Of a DNA stretch of 64,000 nt, positions 1 through 9,889 are shown piece after piece (position 1 is the first letter of the stretch; the number at the start of each line of letters is the position of its first letter). The notes under the pieces are model-generated. The model ran no database searches. It was not told where the DNA came from and saw nothing but the letters and a program-made list of their open reading frames with translations. Source of the stretch: Segetibacter sp. 3557_3 (GTDB lineage Bacteria; Bacteroidota; Bacteroidia; Chitinophagales; Chitinophagaceae); NCBI RefSeq assembly GCF_004354985.1, contig NZ_SMSK01000010.1, positions 1 to 64,000 on the forward strand. The letters are read 5' to 3'. The position numbers and the translations under genes were made by a program.

Positions 1-110
1 CTAAAGCAAGAAGCAGCATGATAACAAATAGCAGTCCTGTCAAGCTCAAACAGCCGATGACTATTGGCAATCCTCTTGAGCTTTCGAGAGGAGTTGCATA
101 GAAGTGCGAC
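1..110 (-). CDS. Possible partial membrane-protein gene or gene remnant running off the left edge
   Basis: On the minus strand one frame reads in about 35 codons as a short polar stretch (YATPLESSRG) followed by a long hydrophobic segment (LPIVIGCLSLTGLLFVIM) that continues off the window. It looks like the edge of a membrane protein, but there is no in-frame ATG, and a TAG lies just upstream at the junction with a truncated repeat element. It may be the tail of a disrupted gene, or chance. No family is assigned. Confidence 0.22.
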
Positions 111-175
111 GCAACGATGTCCTATAGAATTCCTGTGGCCGGGTCCATAAAAATTTGCTTAACTAAATGGCATTG
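102..175 (+). repeat. 5'-truncated copy of the MITE-like element
   Basis: The right-hand ~74 bp match the 3' half of the full-length elements at 5821-5955 and 18721-18855, including the GTGCGACGCAACGATG block and the terminal inverted repeat ending in GGCATTG. The left half and left terminal repeat are missing, and the copy abuts a coding-like remnant on its left side. The rest of the spacer (176-479) holds nothing recognised. Confidence 0.75.
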
Positions 176-479
176 ATACACCATTGCTCATTTGGAATTC
201 ACCCGGGAGAACCCCGAATAACATCCGGATATCAGATGTCATTCCACGAACCGGTGTTTGCTGTTATGTCAGGTATACAGGATTAACTATTTGGTTGCAA
301 ACAAAAGACTTGTCTTCCGGCTCGTTGCCGTGCTGGTTAATCCATGAATTCCCTTTGACTATTGTCGTTAACGAAAGGTATTAACCGATGCTGTATCGCA
401 ATCAGCAAAGAGAGCTGGGTCCTTGGTGGCCCACAGCTTCCAGAAGTCTTTATTTTGTTAAACGGGTGAATGTATCCAG

Positions 480-514
480 CACATATCGGCAACCACCCTT
501 GCTGCCGATATGTG
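480..514 (-). terminator. Hairpin just downstream of the SusD-like gene
   Basis: A perfect 12-bp stem (CACATATCGGCA at 480-491 paired with TGCCGATATGTG at 503-514) with an 11-nt loop starts 12 bp after the SusD stop codon in the direction of transcription. No clear T-tract follows, so it could be a terminator or an mRNA 3'-end stabiliser for the SusC/SusD transcript. Confidence 0.6.
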
Positions 515-526
515 TCTTACTATCTT

Positions 527-2194
527 TTAGTAACCGGTATTTTGTTTGAGGTTAGGATTGGCAGCAAGTGCCGCAGACGGAATAGGGAATAAAAGGTACC
601 GTGGGTTGCTTGCAGGTTTGTAAGCCCATGCTTTTGTAAATACGCCAAACCGGATCAGGTCGGTTCTTCTTACCGCTTCCCAGTATAACTCACGGCCGCG
701 TTCGGCAAGCAGGGTATTTGGGTCATATACATTGTTGGTATTTACCAGCGGCATATTTGTTACTGATGCAGCCCCTCTTGCGGCTCTCAAGCCATTTACC
801 AGGGCGAGTGCGCCAGCATTATCAGGAACCGCCGCGCGCATTTTAGCCTCCGCTACCATCAGCACCACCTCGGGATACCGGAAAAGCATCAACCAGTTTC
901 CGGCTTTATTATCACCATAATTATCACCAGGTGTTCCTCCGCCTGTTGCCGAATAATCCGGAACGTATTTTACCGCCCTTATACCGGTTATCTCAAGGTT
1001 GTTCCCCGTTTCTTTTAAGTCGGGCGCGATGTTCGGTGTATAGGCTAAAAAATTACCCTTCCTATCCATCAATCGTACTCTTAATGCTGAATCGCCGTAT
1101 TGCTGACCTACCAGCAACCCTGGTCGTAAACCTGAGATGTCGGTAGCTCCTTTGTAAAAACGCCCACCAATACGTTGATCAAGACTACTGTCGGCCAGGG
1201 TTTGGGTAGGCACTGAAGTAACCCCAAAAGAATTGTAAAACTCCGCCACGGTGGAAAACCCGTTCCAGCCGCCTATTTTTCCGGGAAGCCCCTGGTTATA
1301 GTGGAGGGTGGGCCACCACCTGTTGTGTATCCCGGAATTGTTTACCGTTACGCCTGAACTATTGCGAAACGCAAAGATGGCCTCGCGCGATTTTGCCCCA
1401 TTGTCGTAGCTGAAATTATCGAAGTAATTGGGTGTATATGCGTATCTGCCACTGTTGATGATGGCATTTCCAAGGTTAATTACCTGCTGCATATCGGCAT
1501 CTGCAAAGGTTGGAGCAGCCCGGTTGAGAAACGCACCCCTGTTAAGGTAACATTTCATCAGTAACATCCTTACCGCATCAGGATTTGCCATGTAAACAGG
1601 ATTTGTTGGGCTTAATAATGGCAGGGCTGCATTTAACTCACTAATGATAAAATTTATGGCCGAGTCACCGAAGTAAACCTTTGGTGCATTGAGCAGGTTT
1701 TCTTTAGGATTACGAAAAGGGAACTGACCAAACAGGTCGAACAGCTGGTACAACGAGAGCGCCCTGATAAACCTGGCTTCCGCGGTTTGTGATTCTGTTG
1801 GTGTAAATGCCATGACATTCGTGGCATCGAAATTCATTTTGTTCAGTGCATTGAATTGGTTCAGGATGGCATCCACACCGTCAACCGTCCAGGTATGTTG
1901 GTGAAGGGAACGCCATTTTCCGTTGTCATCCCAGTCACCTCCCCTTGTTGGTACCAGGCATTGGTCGCCGGTTACTTCTTCAAGTGCAAATATGTTCCCC
2001 ATATCAGAGTAGGGATTTCCAATGTTGGTATAAGCGGTTCTTAGTAGAAGAGCCGTACCGTTTGCGCCAAGGGCGTTCGCGGCCTGGTCGTTGGTTAGTG
2101 CACTGTTGAGGCTTTGATCAAGTTTCGTGCAAGCCGAAATGGTAATGGAAACCAACAAAACTATTGAAAACGGGATTTTTATATTTGAATTCAT
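527..2194 (-). CDS. SusD/RagB family nutrient-binding outer-membrane lipoprotein
   Basis: The product has 555 residues. It opens with a lipoprotein signal peptide (hydrophobic core from about residue 9, lipobox ISAC with the acylated Cys at 22), followed by a SusD/RagB-like body. That family forms TPR-like helices that cap the SusC channel and bind the incoming nutrient at the cell surface. Typical landmarks are TAEARFIRALSLYQLFDLFG near residue 140 and the C-terminal RGRELYWEAVRRTDLIRFG block. It lies 18 bp downstream of the SusC-like gene and is surely co-transcribed with it. The substrate cannot be read from the sequence. The neighbours (peptidase-like proteins and hydroxyproline catabolism) make peptide or glycopeptide uptake as plausible as glycan uptake. 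The ATG at 2194 is the only sensible start before the signal peptide. Confidence 0.95.
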   Translation of the reverse strand: MNSNIKIPFSIVLLVSITISACTKLDQSLNSALTNDQAANALGANGTALLLRTAYTNIGNPYSDMGNIFALEEVTGDQCLVPTRGGDWDDNGKWRSLHQHTWTVDGVDAILNQFNALNKMNFDATNVMAFTPTESQTAEARFIRALSLYQLFDLFGQFPFRNPKENLLNAPKVYFGDSAINFIISELNAALPLLSPTNPVYMANPDAVRMLLMKCYLNRGAFLNRAAPTFADADMQQVINLGNAIINSGRYAYTPNYFDNFSYDNGAKSREAIFAFRNSSGVTVNNSGIHNRWWPTLHYNQGLPGKIGGWNGFSTVAEFYNSFGVTSVPTQTLADSSLDQRIGGRFYKGATDISGLRPGLLVGQQYGDSALRVRLMDRKGNFLAYTPNIAPDLKETGNNLEITGIRAVKYVPDYSATGGGTPGDNYGDNKAGNWLMLFRYPEVVLMVAEAKMRAAVPDNAGALALVNGLRAARGAASVTNMPLVNTNNVYDPNTLLAERGRELYWEAVRRTDLIRFGVFTKAWAYKPASNPRYLLFPIPSAALAANPNLKQNTGY

Positions 2195-2212
2195 ATGAGT
2201 AGTGTTTTCGGA

Positions 2213-5188
2213 TTAAAACCCAAGATTAAAGCCAAATGAAATGGTGCGTGGAGTTGGATAGGGCACATATTCCATATTCCGTGAAGGATAATTGTTGTTA
2301 CTCTTATCGACATTTACTTCAGGGTCGAAACCGGTGAATTTGGTAATGACAAATAAGTTGGTCCCGCTTACAAAAGCATTGAGATTCTTAACAAAACGGC
2401 CGACATCTCCGAAGGCGTACGAAACAGAGGCATTCCGCAATTTTACAAAGTTGCCACTTTCAAGATACCTTGTAGAGGCAGCAACACCCGATTTGATACT
2501 CTCTACACTCTGAAGATTTCCGGAGGCGATGTTCTGTCCTTTCGCGATTTGGCTGATGTTGGTAATCGTATTGAACGTGTTGTTATAGATAAGATAGCCA
2601 AATGCGCCGCTAGCGTTTACCGTAAAAGTTAGTTTATCGTAGCGTATTGTATTACTAATACCTGCAATAAATTGCGGGTTGGGATCGCCTGCATAGATTG
2701 GGTTATCACTTACAATCTGTTGACCAGCCTGGTCGAAACCCCTAAACTCTTTCAGGTAATATTCATTTACGGGATAGTTGTTCGCGATGATCTGGGCAAG
2801 TGCGCCCGAAACTCCGTTACCACTCACCTGACCTGTTTGAATTGGCGCCTGTGCAAAATTTTTCAGCAGGTTTTTATTGTAGGCAATATTAAACCCGACG
2901 TCCCATCCAAATTGTTTGCGGGATTGCAGTGTAGCAGCAACGGAGAACTCCACACCTGAATTGATCAGGTTGGCGGGAAGATTAATAAAAAATATTGAAG
3001 CCGGAGCAGGTTGAATAGCGGTACTTTGGAAAAGCAGGTCGGTAGTATTTTTCCGGTAATAATCAATGGAACCGGTGATCCTGTTGTTTAAAATACCATA
3101 GTCGAGACCAACATTGTAAGCAGATGTTTTTTCCCAACGAAGGTCGGGATTTGCAACATTACTTTGACCTATGCTATTGTAACCACCGGAAGTAAATTGC
3201 TCAAGGGAAGCACCTGCCGGGAATTCCTGGTTACCCGTAATACCCCATGAGGCACGAAGCCCAAGTGTACTCAGGGTCCTGCTTCCTTTCATAAAATCTT
3301 CACTGCTGATCAGCCATTTTCCTCCAACAGAAGGGAAGTAACCGTAACGGTTATTTTTTCCAAACTTGTTTGATCCATCCGCCCTTACGGTAAGCGTAAC
3401 AATGTACTTTTCCGACAGGCTCAAATTTACCCTTCCGAAAATAGATTGAATTTCTGTTGTGGGGTCCACGGTGGTAACCAGCGGGCTTTGACTGGTTGCG
3501 TTCTGCAGGAACCTGGTATAAAGAACAGGGATACGGTTTGCCTGGTCGAGATTGGTATTGAAGCCTACACCGCCTAATGTTGAGTTCTGGTAATCGGACT
3601 TCCAGTATTCATACCCGGCAACAGCATTCAGCATAATGTTTGATCGCAATCGGGAGTTGTAGTTTAACGTATGGGTATATGTTTGCGAGGTGAGCTTCGC
3701 CTGGGATATTGCGGCAGCACCCGAACCTGTTATACCTTGTAGTTCAGCAAGCCAACCGTCGATACTTGAATTGCGGGTTCCGGAACCATGATTGATGGCA
3801 TATAGAAATTTATATTCAAGATCGTTGGTGATCTTATAGCCGGCAGAAACATTGCCTAGAAATACATTAACATCAGCAACGTCGTTAAAACCATCAATTA
3901 CTGCTAACGGATTAGCAACGGAATTGCTGGACAAATTATAGAGCCCATTCGAGGTGTAGAAAGGAGCGGTTGGGTTCCAGTTTAAGGCAAAGGTTAGCAA
4001 GTTTCCTCCGGCACCCGGGGTGTTGCTGATCAAAGCCATGTTTTCCGTAGTATGCCCTGCGATAAGGGAGAAGTCAAAAGAAAGGCGTTTGTCAAGAAAC
4101 TTATATTGACCCGAAAAATTTCCCAGGTATTTATCAAGCGAAGACTTTTTAATAAATCCGGCGGTTCTTGACCCCAGAAAAGAAGCCCTGAACTTACCGC
4201 TTTCATTACCGCCACTTACCGCAAGGTTGTAGTTCTGTGTTAAGTCGTTTGAAGTAATCTCCTTGAGCGCATCAACTGAACCACCTTTATCAAGTGATAC
4301 CTGGAAGGTGTCGAGGGTATACTTTTTAAGCGCACCACGAAACTCGGCGGCATCCAGTACTTTGTACTTTTTCATATAACCTGCAAAAACGCCCATGTTA
4401 ATACCGAACTCGAGTTTGGTACCGCTTGTAGCACCTCTCTTGGTTGTAATTACAATAATGCCGTTGGCACCCCTTGAACCATAGATGGCCGTTGCGGAAG
4501 CATCTTTTAAAACGTCAATTTGTGCAATGTCGTTTGGATTAATGTAGAGTAAAGGATTTGACTCCGGAGTAGGTCCGAAACCTCCTACCGAAAAGTTAAG
4601 GCTTGGGCGGGCGGTCCTGCCGTCCAATGGAACACCGTCTACCACATACAAGGGGTTATTGTTCGCCCTGATAGAATTGTTTCCGCGTATTTTAATCGTG
4701 GTGGCAGCCCCGGGCTGACCACTGTTGTTGGTGATATCAAGCCCGGCAACTTTTCCTTGCAGCAGTTGATCGGGTGCTACAATCACGCCCTGGTTAAAAT
4801 CTTTTGCTTTCACCGATGCCACCGAACCTGTTGCATCCTTTTTTCTAACGGAGCCGTATCCAATCACGACAACTTCGTTTAACGATACGTTTGTTACGGT
4901 AAGGATTACATCTATGCTCGTTTTACCAGTAACGTCTACTTCCAGGGTCTCATAACCTACAGAGGAAAACAAAAGCGTATTAACAGCAGGCCCTACACCA
5001 ATCTGGAAAGTCCCGTCGGTGCTCGTCTGCCCCCCTGATGTTGTGCCTTTCGGCGCAACCGTAACGTTGGGAATACCAACACCGTCTTTGTTGGATACCT
5101 TTCCGGATATGGTTCTCTGTTGACTAAATGAAAAGAGAGGAAATATAATGCATAGCAATACCGTAATGGTAGATGTAAAGTTTCGCAT
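2213..5188 (-). CDS. SusC/RagA family TonB-linked outer-membrane transporter
   Basis: This 991-residue protein starts with a signal peptide (about residues 1-22, ending FSFSQ) and then a carboxypeptidase-regulatory-like domain (GKVSNKDGVGIPNVTV, about 29-105). The TonB plug follows, with the hallmark blocks VVVIGYGSVRKKDATGSV and NPLYVVDGVPLDG, then a long beta-barrel ending in aromatic FGFNLGF. It imports substrate across the outer membrane using TonB energy, working with the SusD-like lipoprotein encoded 18 bp downstream. No anti-sigma/sigma pair or hybrid sensor is adjacent, so regulation is unclear. A TAGATTTA sequence (5219-5226, minus strand) about 30 bp upstream resembles the Bacteroidota -7 box TAnnTTTG with one mismatch. 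The length is normal for the family. Confidence 0.95.
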   Translation of the reverse strand: MRNFTSTITVLLCIIFPLFSFSQQRTISGKVSNKDGVGIPNVTVAPKGTTSGGQTSTDGTFQIGVGPAVNTLLFSSVGYETLEVDVTGKTSIDVILTVTNVSLNEVVVIGYGSVRKKDATGSVASVKAKDFNQGVIVAPDQLLQGKVAGLDITNNSGQPGAATTIKIRGNNSIRANNNPLYVVDGVPLDGRTARPSLNFSVGGFGPTPESNPLLYINPNDIAQIDVLKDASATAIYGSRGANGIIVITTKRGATSGTKLEFGINMGVFAGYMKKYKVLDAAEFRGALKKYTLDTFQVSLDKGGSVDALKEITSNDLTQNYNLAVSGGNESGKFRASFLGSRTAGFIKKSSLDKYLGNFSGQYKFLDKRLSFDFSLIAGHTTENMALISNTPGAGGNLLTFALNWNPTAPFYTSNGLYNLSSNSVANPLAVIDGFNDVADVNVFLGNVSAGYKITNDLEYKFLYAINHGSGTRNSSIDGWLAELQGITGSGAAAISQAKLTSQTYTHTLNYNSRLRSNIMLNAVAGYEYWKSDYQNSTLGGVGFNTNLDQANRIPVLYTRFLQNATSQSPLVTTVDPTTEIQSIFGRVNLSLSEKYIVTLTVRADGSNKFGKNNRYGYFPSVGGKWLISSEDFMKGSRTLSTLGLRASWGITGNQEFPAGASLEQFTSGGYNSIGQSNVANPDLRWEKTSAYNVGLDYGILNNRITGSIDYYRKNTTDLLFQSTAIQPAPASIFFINLPANLINSGVEFSVAATLQSRKQFGWDVGFNIAYNKNLLKNFAQAPIQTGQVSGNGVSGALAQIIANNYPVNEYYLKEFRGFDQAGQQIVSDNPIYAGDPNPQFIAGISNTIRYDKLTFTVNASGAFGYLIYNNTFNTITNISQIAKGQNIASGNLQSVESIKSGVAASTRYLESGNFVKLRNASVSYAFGDVGRFVKNLNAFVSGTNLFVITKFTGFDPEVNVDKSNNNYPSRNMEYVPYPTPRTISFGFNLGF

Positions 5189-5645
5189 AGCAAGTTCGTT
5201 GGGGTGAATAACGTGTGTTAAATCTACACATCTTTTTGAATAATTTTTAACAATTTGGAAACAAATGAAAACGTGTAATCTTTTGTTTTTTTCGCTAAAG
5301 ATTGTTCAACAAGGACGGAAGAAAGTTGGTGCTATGCAGAAACAACGAGGTTATCGATAACTAATCTCATGCATCCGGGAACCGGTGAAATGGAGATGCG
5401 CAGCGGATAGAGGTGCTGGAGATATGCAGTTAAGACGTGGACCGGGGCTAATTTTTAGTGCACGCAATTGCGGTGACTAAGGACAAACAGAAGTGATTAA
5501 TTCAGTAAATAGCGCAGGTACAGTAAGTGACACTTGTCTGAAGAGGATTTATTCGGTCGTCCAACCACGTCGAATTAAGAGTCGGTTATTGGTTTCAAAA
5601 AAATGGCTTCAAAAAACGTCATGAGTCATCATTCGTAAATGGAAT
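5189..5645. other. Spacer upstream of the SusC-like gene
   Basis: About 455 bp upstream of the transporter contain no convincing reading frame on either strand. The first ~100 bp are AT-rich and probably hold the promoter of the SusC/SusD operon. The rest shows no recognisable repeat or RNA. Confidence 0.5.
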
Positions 5646-6245
5646 CACATTCAAAATTTATCATACAACATCCAACATAATTCCCAACATCACCTCCACC
5701 CAGGCTTAATTTTCAACTTTGCAAAAAGTGGCATTCAACATTAATCATTCAACATCCAACAAAACTCCCAACGGCACCTCCACGCACGCTTAATTTTCAA
5801 CTTTGCAAAAAGTAGGCATTCAATGTCGTTTAGTTAAGCCGATTATGTAATTTGTTTGCCCAGCTACTTCCAATCGTACAAGAGTGCGACGCAACGATGT
5901 CCTATAGAATTCCTGTGGCCGGGTCCATAAAAATTTGCTTAAGTAAACGGCATTGAGTAGGCATTCAACATTTATCATACAACATTCAACATAGCTCCCA
6001 ACGGCACCTCGACGCACGCTTAATTTTCAACTTTGCAGAAAGTGGCATTCAACATTTATCATACAACATCCAACATAACCATACCTGCCCTGCACGCACG
6101 CTTAAATTTCAACTTTGCGAAAAGCGGCATTCAACATTTATCATACAACCCGCACCTGCACGCATAATTGCAAAATCTCAATTCTCAACTTGCAAAAAGT
6201 AGGCATTCAACATTTATCATACAACCTCCAACATAATTTAAACAG
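5646..6245. repeat. ~84-bp imperfect tandem repeat array, interrupted by a MITE-like element
   Basis: About five to six copies of a unit of roughly 84 bp start near 5650, 5731, 5966, 6047, 6128 and 6204. Each copy begins CATTCAACATTTATCATACA, passes through a CCCAACGGCACCTCC-like block and ends TTTTCAACTTTGCAAAAAGT. Divergence grows toward the last copies. The array is cut between copies two and three by a 135-bp element (5821-5955). No open frame runs through it. Its role is unknown. Confidence 0.85.
5821..5955 (+). mobile_element. Full-length 135-bp MITE-like element (copy A)
   Basis: The element is bounded by near-perfect inverted repeats: left CAATGTCGTTTAGTTAAGC, right complementing to CAATGCCGTTTACTTAAGC. 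It encodes nothing. It is almost identical over its full length to the copy at 18721-18855 (about four differences in 135 bp). It is inserted in an ~84-bp repeat array, and the array sequence AGTAGGCATT occurs immediately on both sides, consistent with a duplicated target. It is probably mobilised in trans by a transposase not present in this window. Confidence 0.75.
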
Positions 6246-6280
6246 CATCGCTTCAGCTTACGAAATTGCAAGAATGCAGG

Positions 6281-9200
6281 TTAGAAGCCTTTTTTAGCCT
6301 GCATCACCTCTTTATACACGGGCTTTGCTTTGGCCGATGCAAAATCTTTTTTCACCGCCTCCAATTGCTGGTTCAGTTGCCTGAATACAGCCTGGTGCTG
6401 GTCAGTTGGGGCAAAATCTGCAGCACCTGCAAGTGCTTCTTTGGAGATGCCCAGCAAACGCTCCAGCACTTGTATCGGGCTGCGGAATGCATCCTGCCTT
6501 GCACCGGTTTGGTAAACATCGTGCAACCTGGCTTCCAATTTCCACAACTCTTCTTCATACCCTGTTAGCACATTTTTGTTCGTTGGATTGGCGGCAGCTT
6601 TCGCAAGGGCAGCAGCCCGAATTTGCTCAAGCTCTTTAATTGTTGCGAGCGCACTGTTGATCGCACCAAAGAGGTTTTTGCCAAACGCATATTGTTGCAT
6701 TATAGCCGCCTGGGTAGATAAGGTATTGGGATCTTTCACCACGGTGAGTGGCTGCTCATATACCTCGTTACCTGCGGTAAGTCGCACCCGGTATTGGCCG
6801 GGTGGAACAAGCGGCGCCACCATGCCCGGACCAATATCTAAATCGTAGATGGTCATTGCACGTTTGCCCGCGGCATCAAGGTTCACCCACTCCTTCCCTC
6901 TTGGTTTTGTTAAAAGGTCGGGTAGTACCAATCGCTCCAATCGAAGATCCCAATGTACCCGGTTTACCCCGGCCTGGTTTTGGGTTCGAAGCTTCTGCAG
7001 CACTTTGCCCTCCGCATCCAGGATTTCGATGTGCACAGAGTCTTTTACTTTTTCTTTCAAATAGTAGTTGATGCTTGCACCATAGGTTGGATTCTGGCCG
7101 TTGAATAATCCCCGTTCGCTATGGTAGCCTCCCGGGTCCTGGAAGCGGTAGGCCTTTCGAATAGTAAACAAGTGCACGGCCTTTTCCTGTACCCCTCTTG
7201 CATACTCGCGAATGGGTGTCAGGTCGTCAAGAATGTAAAAACCGCGACCATAAGTTGCCAACACCAGGTCCTTAAAGTTTTCCTGTATGGCGATGCCGTA
7301 GATCGGGGCGGGCGGCAGGTTGTTTTTCAGGTGTACCCAGGTACTGCCATCATCAGGAGAGAAGTACAGGGCGTTGTCGGTGCCGGCCCACAGCAACCCT
7401 TTTACTGCAGGGTCTTCGATTACCTGGTGAACCGTAGAAGAGTTTGACGCTGGAATGCCGTCACCAATCTTCGACCAGCTTTCGCCGTAGTTCGTCGTTT
7501 TAAAAATGTAGGGTTTAAAATCACCCAGCTGCTGAAAACTAACGGCGATGTAAGCCGTTCCCGCATCAAACCTGGATGCATCAATGCAACGGATCGTTCC
7601 CCATGCCGGCATGCCCTTTATGTTTGCAGTAACATTCTTCCACGTCTTTCCACCATCCCTTGTAAGCTGCACCTGGCCGTCGTTTGTGCCGGTCCAGATC
7701 ACCCCTTCTTTCAGGGGCGATTCAGCCATAGAAAAAAGGGTACAACCGTCGAATGTAAACAGGTTGTCGTTGCTGATTCCGCCCGAGTTCTCCTGGTGTG
7801 TTTTGTCGTTGGTGGTCAGGTCCGAACTGATCACCTGCCAGCTTTGTCCGCCGTTGGTGGTTTGGTGAACGTATTGGCTGCCGATGAAAACCTTGTTGTG
7901 GTTGTGTTTAGAAATAATCATCGGGAAGTTCCAGTGCCAGCGATACTTCATGTCTTTTGGCGCCCATCCGTAACCGGCCTCCGGCCAGGCACGCACATCG
8001 CGTGCATGACCCGTTTTCACATTAAACACGTCAAGACCGCCATCGTAGCAGCCCGACCAAACGATGTTGTTGTCCACCGGGTCTGGCTGGGCAAAGCCAC
8101 TTTCGCAACCGCCAACATTCATCCACATGCTCGTGGTAATGCCACGACCCAGGCTGTTCGACGGACCACGATAAGAAGAGCCATCCTGGCGATTGCCGAA
8201 AACGTTATAAGGTACCTGGTTGTCTACCGCCACATGATACAACTGCGCGATCGGCAGGTTGATATTTTGCCAGGTTTTACCATTGTTGAAGGTCATGTTC
8301 ATTCCAATATCATGGGCAACCATGATCCGGTTCGAGTCTAGCGGATCAAGCCACATATCGTGGCAATCCCCGCCACCACGGTAATCCCCTTTTTCGGTCG
8401 TAAAACTTTTGCCGCCGTCAAGCGTGGTCATAATCGTAACACAGATGGTATGTACTTTATTCTCATTGTCGGGAGCAACGCGAAGGCGGGTATAATACGA
8501 TCCGCGCTGTGCCATCGAGTGATTACGGTTCATAAGTTTCCAGCTATCACCGCCATCTGCCGACCGGTATAACCCCGGCTCTTTGTCCTGGATGAGCGCA
8601 TATACCACATCAGGGTTGCTGTACGCCACATCAACCGATGTTTTACCTACGGGGTGTGCATCTCCTCCCGGTAATCCATTGCGCAGCGGCTGCCATGTTT
8701 TGCCACCATCTTTGCTTCGGTAAATACCACTACCAGGGCCACCGCTGTTCAGGTTCCAGGTTTTTATGTCTACCTGCCAGGTGGCAGCATATAAGATGTC
8801 CGGGTTCTTTGGATTCATCGACAAGTCGGAGCAGCCGGTGTTTTCGTTTACAAACAATATGCGCTGCCAGGTTTTTCCGCCATCGGTTGTTTTATAAATG
8901 CCGCGTTCCTGTTGTGGTGTATGCGTGTTGCCCAGGGAGGCTACATATACAATGTCGGGATTGGTAGGGTGTACAATAACCCGACTGATCCTGCCGGTAG
9001 CCTGAAGGCCCATATTGGTCCAGGTTTTACCCGCATCGGTTGATTTATAAACACCGTTTCCCATTGCATGCGCCGGACGGATCAAAAAGGTTTCGCCTGT
9101 TCCTGCCCAAACATGATTTGGATTGCTCGGTGCGATGGCCAGCGCGCCGATGGAGGAATTGTCCTGGTCGTCGAAAATCGGGGCCCAGGTAAGACCGGCA

Positions 9201-9400
9201 TCTTCCGTTTTAAAAATACCGCCGCTTGCCGCCCCAACATAGGAGACCATCCGGTTACCCGGAACCCCGGCAACGGCGATGCTTCGGTTACCGTCGGGGC
9301 CGAGATAGCGAAACGGCAGCTTTGCAAACACGCTATCGTAACGCATTTGCGCGTGAACGAAGTTTGCGAATAGCAGTACGATGAAGAAGAAGTTTTTCAT
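6281..9400 (-). CDS. Secreted BNR/sortilin-like (VPS10-type) beta-propeller protein
   Basis: A signal peptide (about 1-17, ending VHA-Q) precedes 1039 residues dominated by Asp-box repeats of the type S/T-x-D-x-G-x-T-W (for example EDAGLTW, TDAGKTW, TDGGKTW, KDGGKTW, ADGGDSW, RDGGKTW). About eleven are visible, which fits one or two beta-propellers like those of VPS10/sortilin and sialidase-like proteins. No sialidase catalytic Arg/FRIP signature was recognised, so catalytic activity is not claimed. The C-terminal ~200 residues form a beta-rich module followed by a helical tail rich in Ala, Lys and Glu. It is paralogous in architecture to the gene at 10755-13382 and lies between a repeat array and the SusC/SusD pair. 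It is likely periplasmic or surface-exposed and may bind peptide or glycan. Confidence 0.85.
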   Translation of the reverse strand: MKNFFFIVLLFANFVHAQMRYDSVFAKLPFRYLGPDGNRSIAVAGVPGNRMVSYVGAASGGIFKTEDAGLTWAPIFDDQDNSSIGALAIAPSNPNHVWAGTGETFLIRPAHAMGNGVYKSTDAGKTWTNMGLQATGRISRVIVHPTNPDIVYVASLGNTHTPQQERGIYKTTDGGKTWQRILFVNENTGCSDLSMNPKNPDILYAATWQVDIKTWNLNSGGPGSGIYRSKDGGKTWQPLRNGLPGGDAHPVGKTSVDVAYSNPDVVYALIQDKEPGLYRSADGGDSWKLMNRNHSMAQRGSYYTRLRVAPDNENKVHTICVTIMTTLDGGKSFTTEKGDYRGGGDCHDMWLDPLDSNRIMVAHDIGMNMTFNNGKTWQNINLPIAQLYHVAVDNQVPYNVFGNRQDGSSYRGPSNSLGRGITTSMWMNVGGCESGFAQPDPVDNNIVWSGCYDGGLDVFNVKTGHARDVRAWPEAGYGWAPKDMKYRWHWNFPMIISKHNHNKVFIGSQYVHQTTNGGQSWQVISSDLTTNDKTHQENSGGISNDNLFTFDGCTLFSMAESPLKEGVIWTGTNDGQVQLTRDGGKTWKNVTANIKGMPAWGTIRCIDASRFDAGTAYIAVSFQQLGDFKPYIFKTTNYGESWSKIGDGIPASNSSTVHQVIEDPAVKGLLWAGTDNALYFSPDDGSTWVHLKNNLPPAPIYGIAIQENFKDLVLATYGRGFYILDDLTPIREYARGVQEKAVHLFTIRKAYRFQDPGGYHSERGLFNGQNPTYGASINYYLKEKVKDSVHIEILDAEGKVLQKLRTQNQAGVNRVHWDLRLERLVLPDLLTKPRGKEWVNLDAAGKRAMTIYDLDIGPGMVAPLVPPGQYRVRLTAGNEVYEQPLTVVKDPNTLSTQAAIMQQYAFGKNLFGAINSALATIKELEQIRAAALAKAAANPTNKNVLTGYEEELWKLEARLHDVYQTGARQDAFRSPIQVLERLLGISKEALAGAADFAPTDQHQAVFRQLNQQLEAVKKDFASAKAKPVYKEVMQAKKGF

Positions 9401-9889
9401 AGTTGTGAAAGCAGGGTTATGAATGTGGAGTTATGATTGTAGAGTTACGAGTGTAGAATTTTGAGTGCAGCGTGATGAGTCTTTAACTGCCCGATACATT
9501 GAATCTAGTGTTCTAAAAGCAATTTTATGAGCCCGGCTGTATAACTTTCATAAGGCATCGTTGCGTCGCACTCTTGTACTACAAGAACTTTATTCGGCTT
9601 TGTTAGCATGCCAAATGACTACGAATTTGCCTTGTGTTCTGTTTGTTGAAGATAGTGTCACACCGGGTAACGCAGTTACCAAATATAAACCTGTTCGGCT
9701 TAATATTTACCCGATCGCGAACAGTGTCCTCCCGAGCTACGAGGGATCTGCTCATGACGATGCCAGGACAAACTTCGCGCTACAACTCAGCACACTCAAT
9801 GCTCTCCACCTGTTCAATAAAGAACCGAAACACAAAGCGTCGCCCAAAAAACCTCGGCTCGTCTCTAAAAAAATCTCGCGCAACTTCAA
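9401..9889. other. Spacer with a fragment of the MITE-like family
   Basis: The part next to the gene (9418-9475) has short degenerate word repeats such as GAGTTATGATTGTAGAGTTACGAG. At about 9556-9590 the minus strand carries GTACAAGAGTGCGACGCAACGATG, the core of the dispersed element without its terminal repeats. No reading frame with recognisable content was found. Confidence 0.5.

Noticed and set aside
184-384. Small gene of 66 codons near the left edge
   Set aside because: The translation has no recognisable features, no ribosome-binding sequence and no neighbour in the same orientation.
5821-5955. tRNA or small RNA gene within the 135-bp element
   Set aside because: No cloverleaf or promoter was seen, and the inverted ends and dispersed copies fit a MITE better.
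7796-8341. 181-codon plus-strand frame
   Set aside because: It lies wholly inside and opposite to the BNR protein gene, and its translation is a shadow of Asp-box codons.
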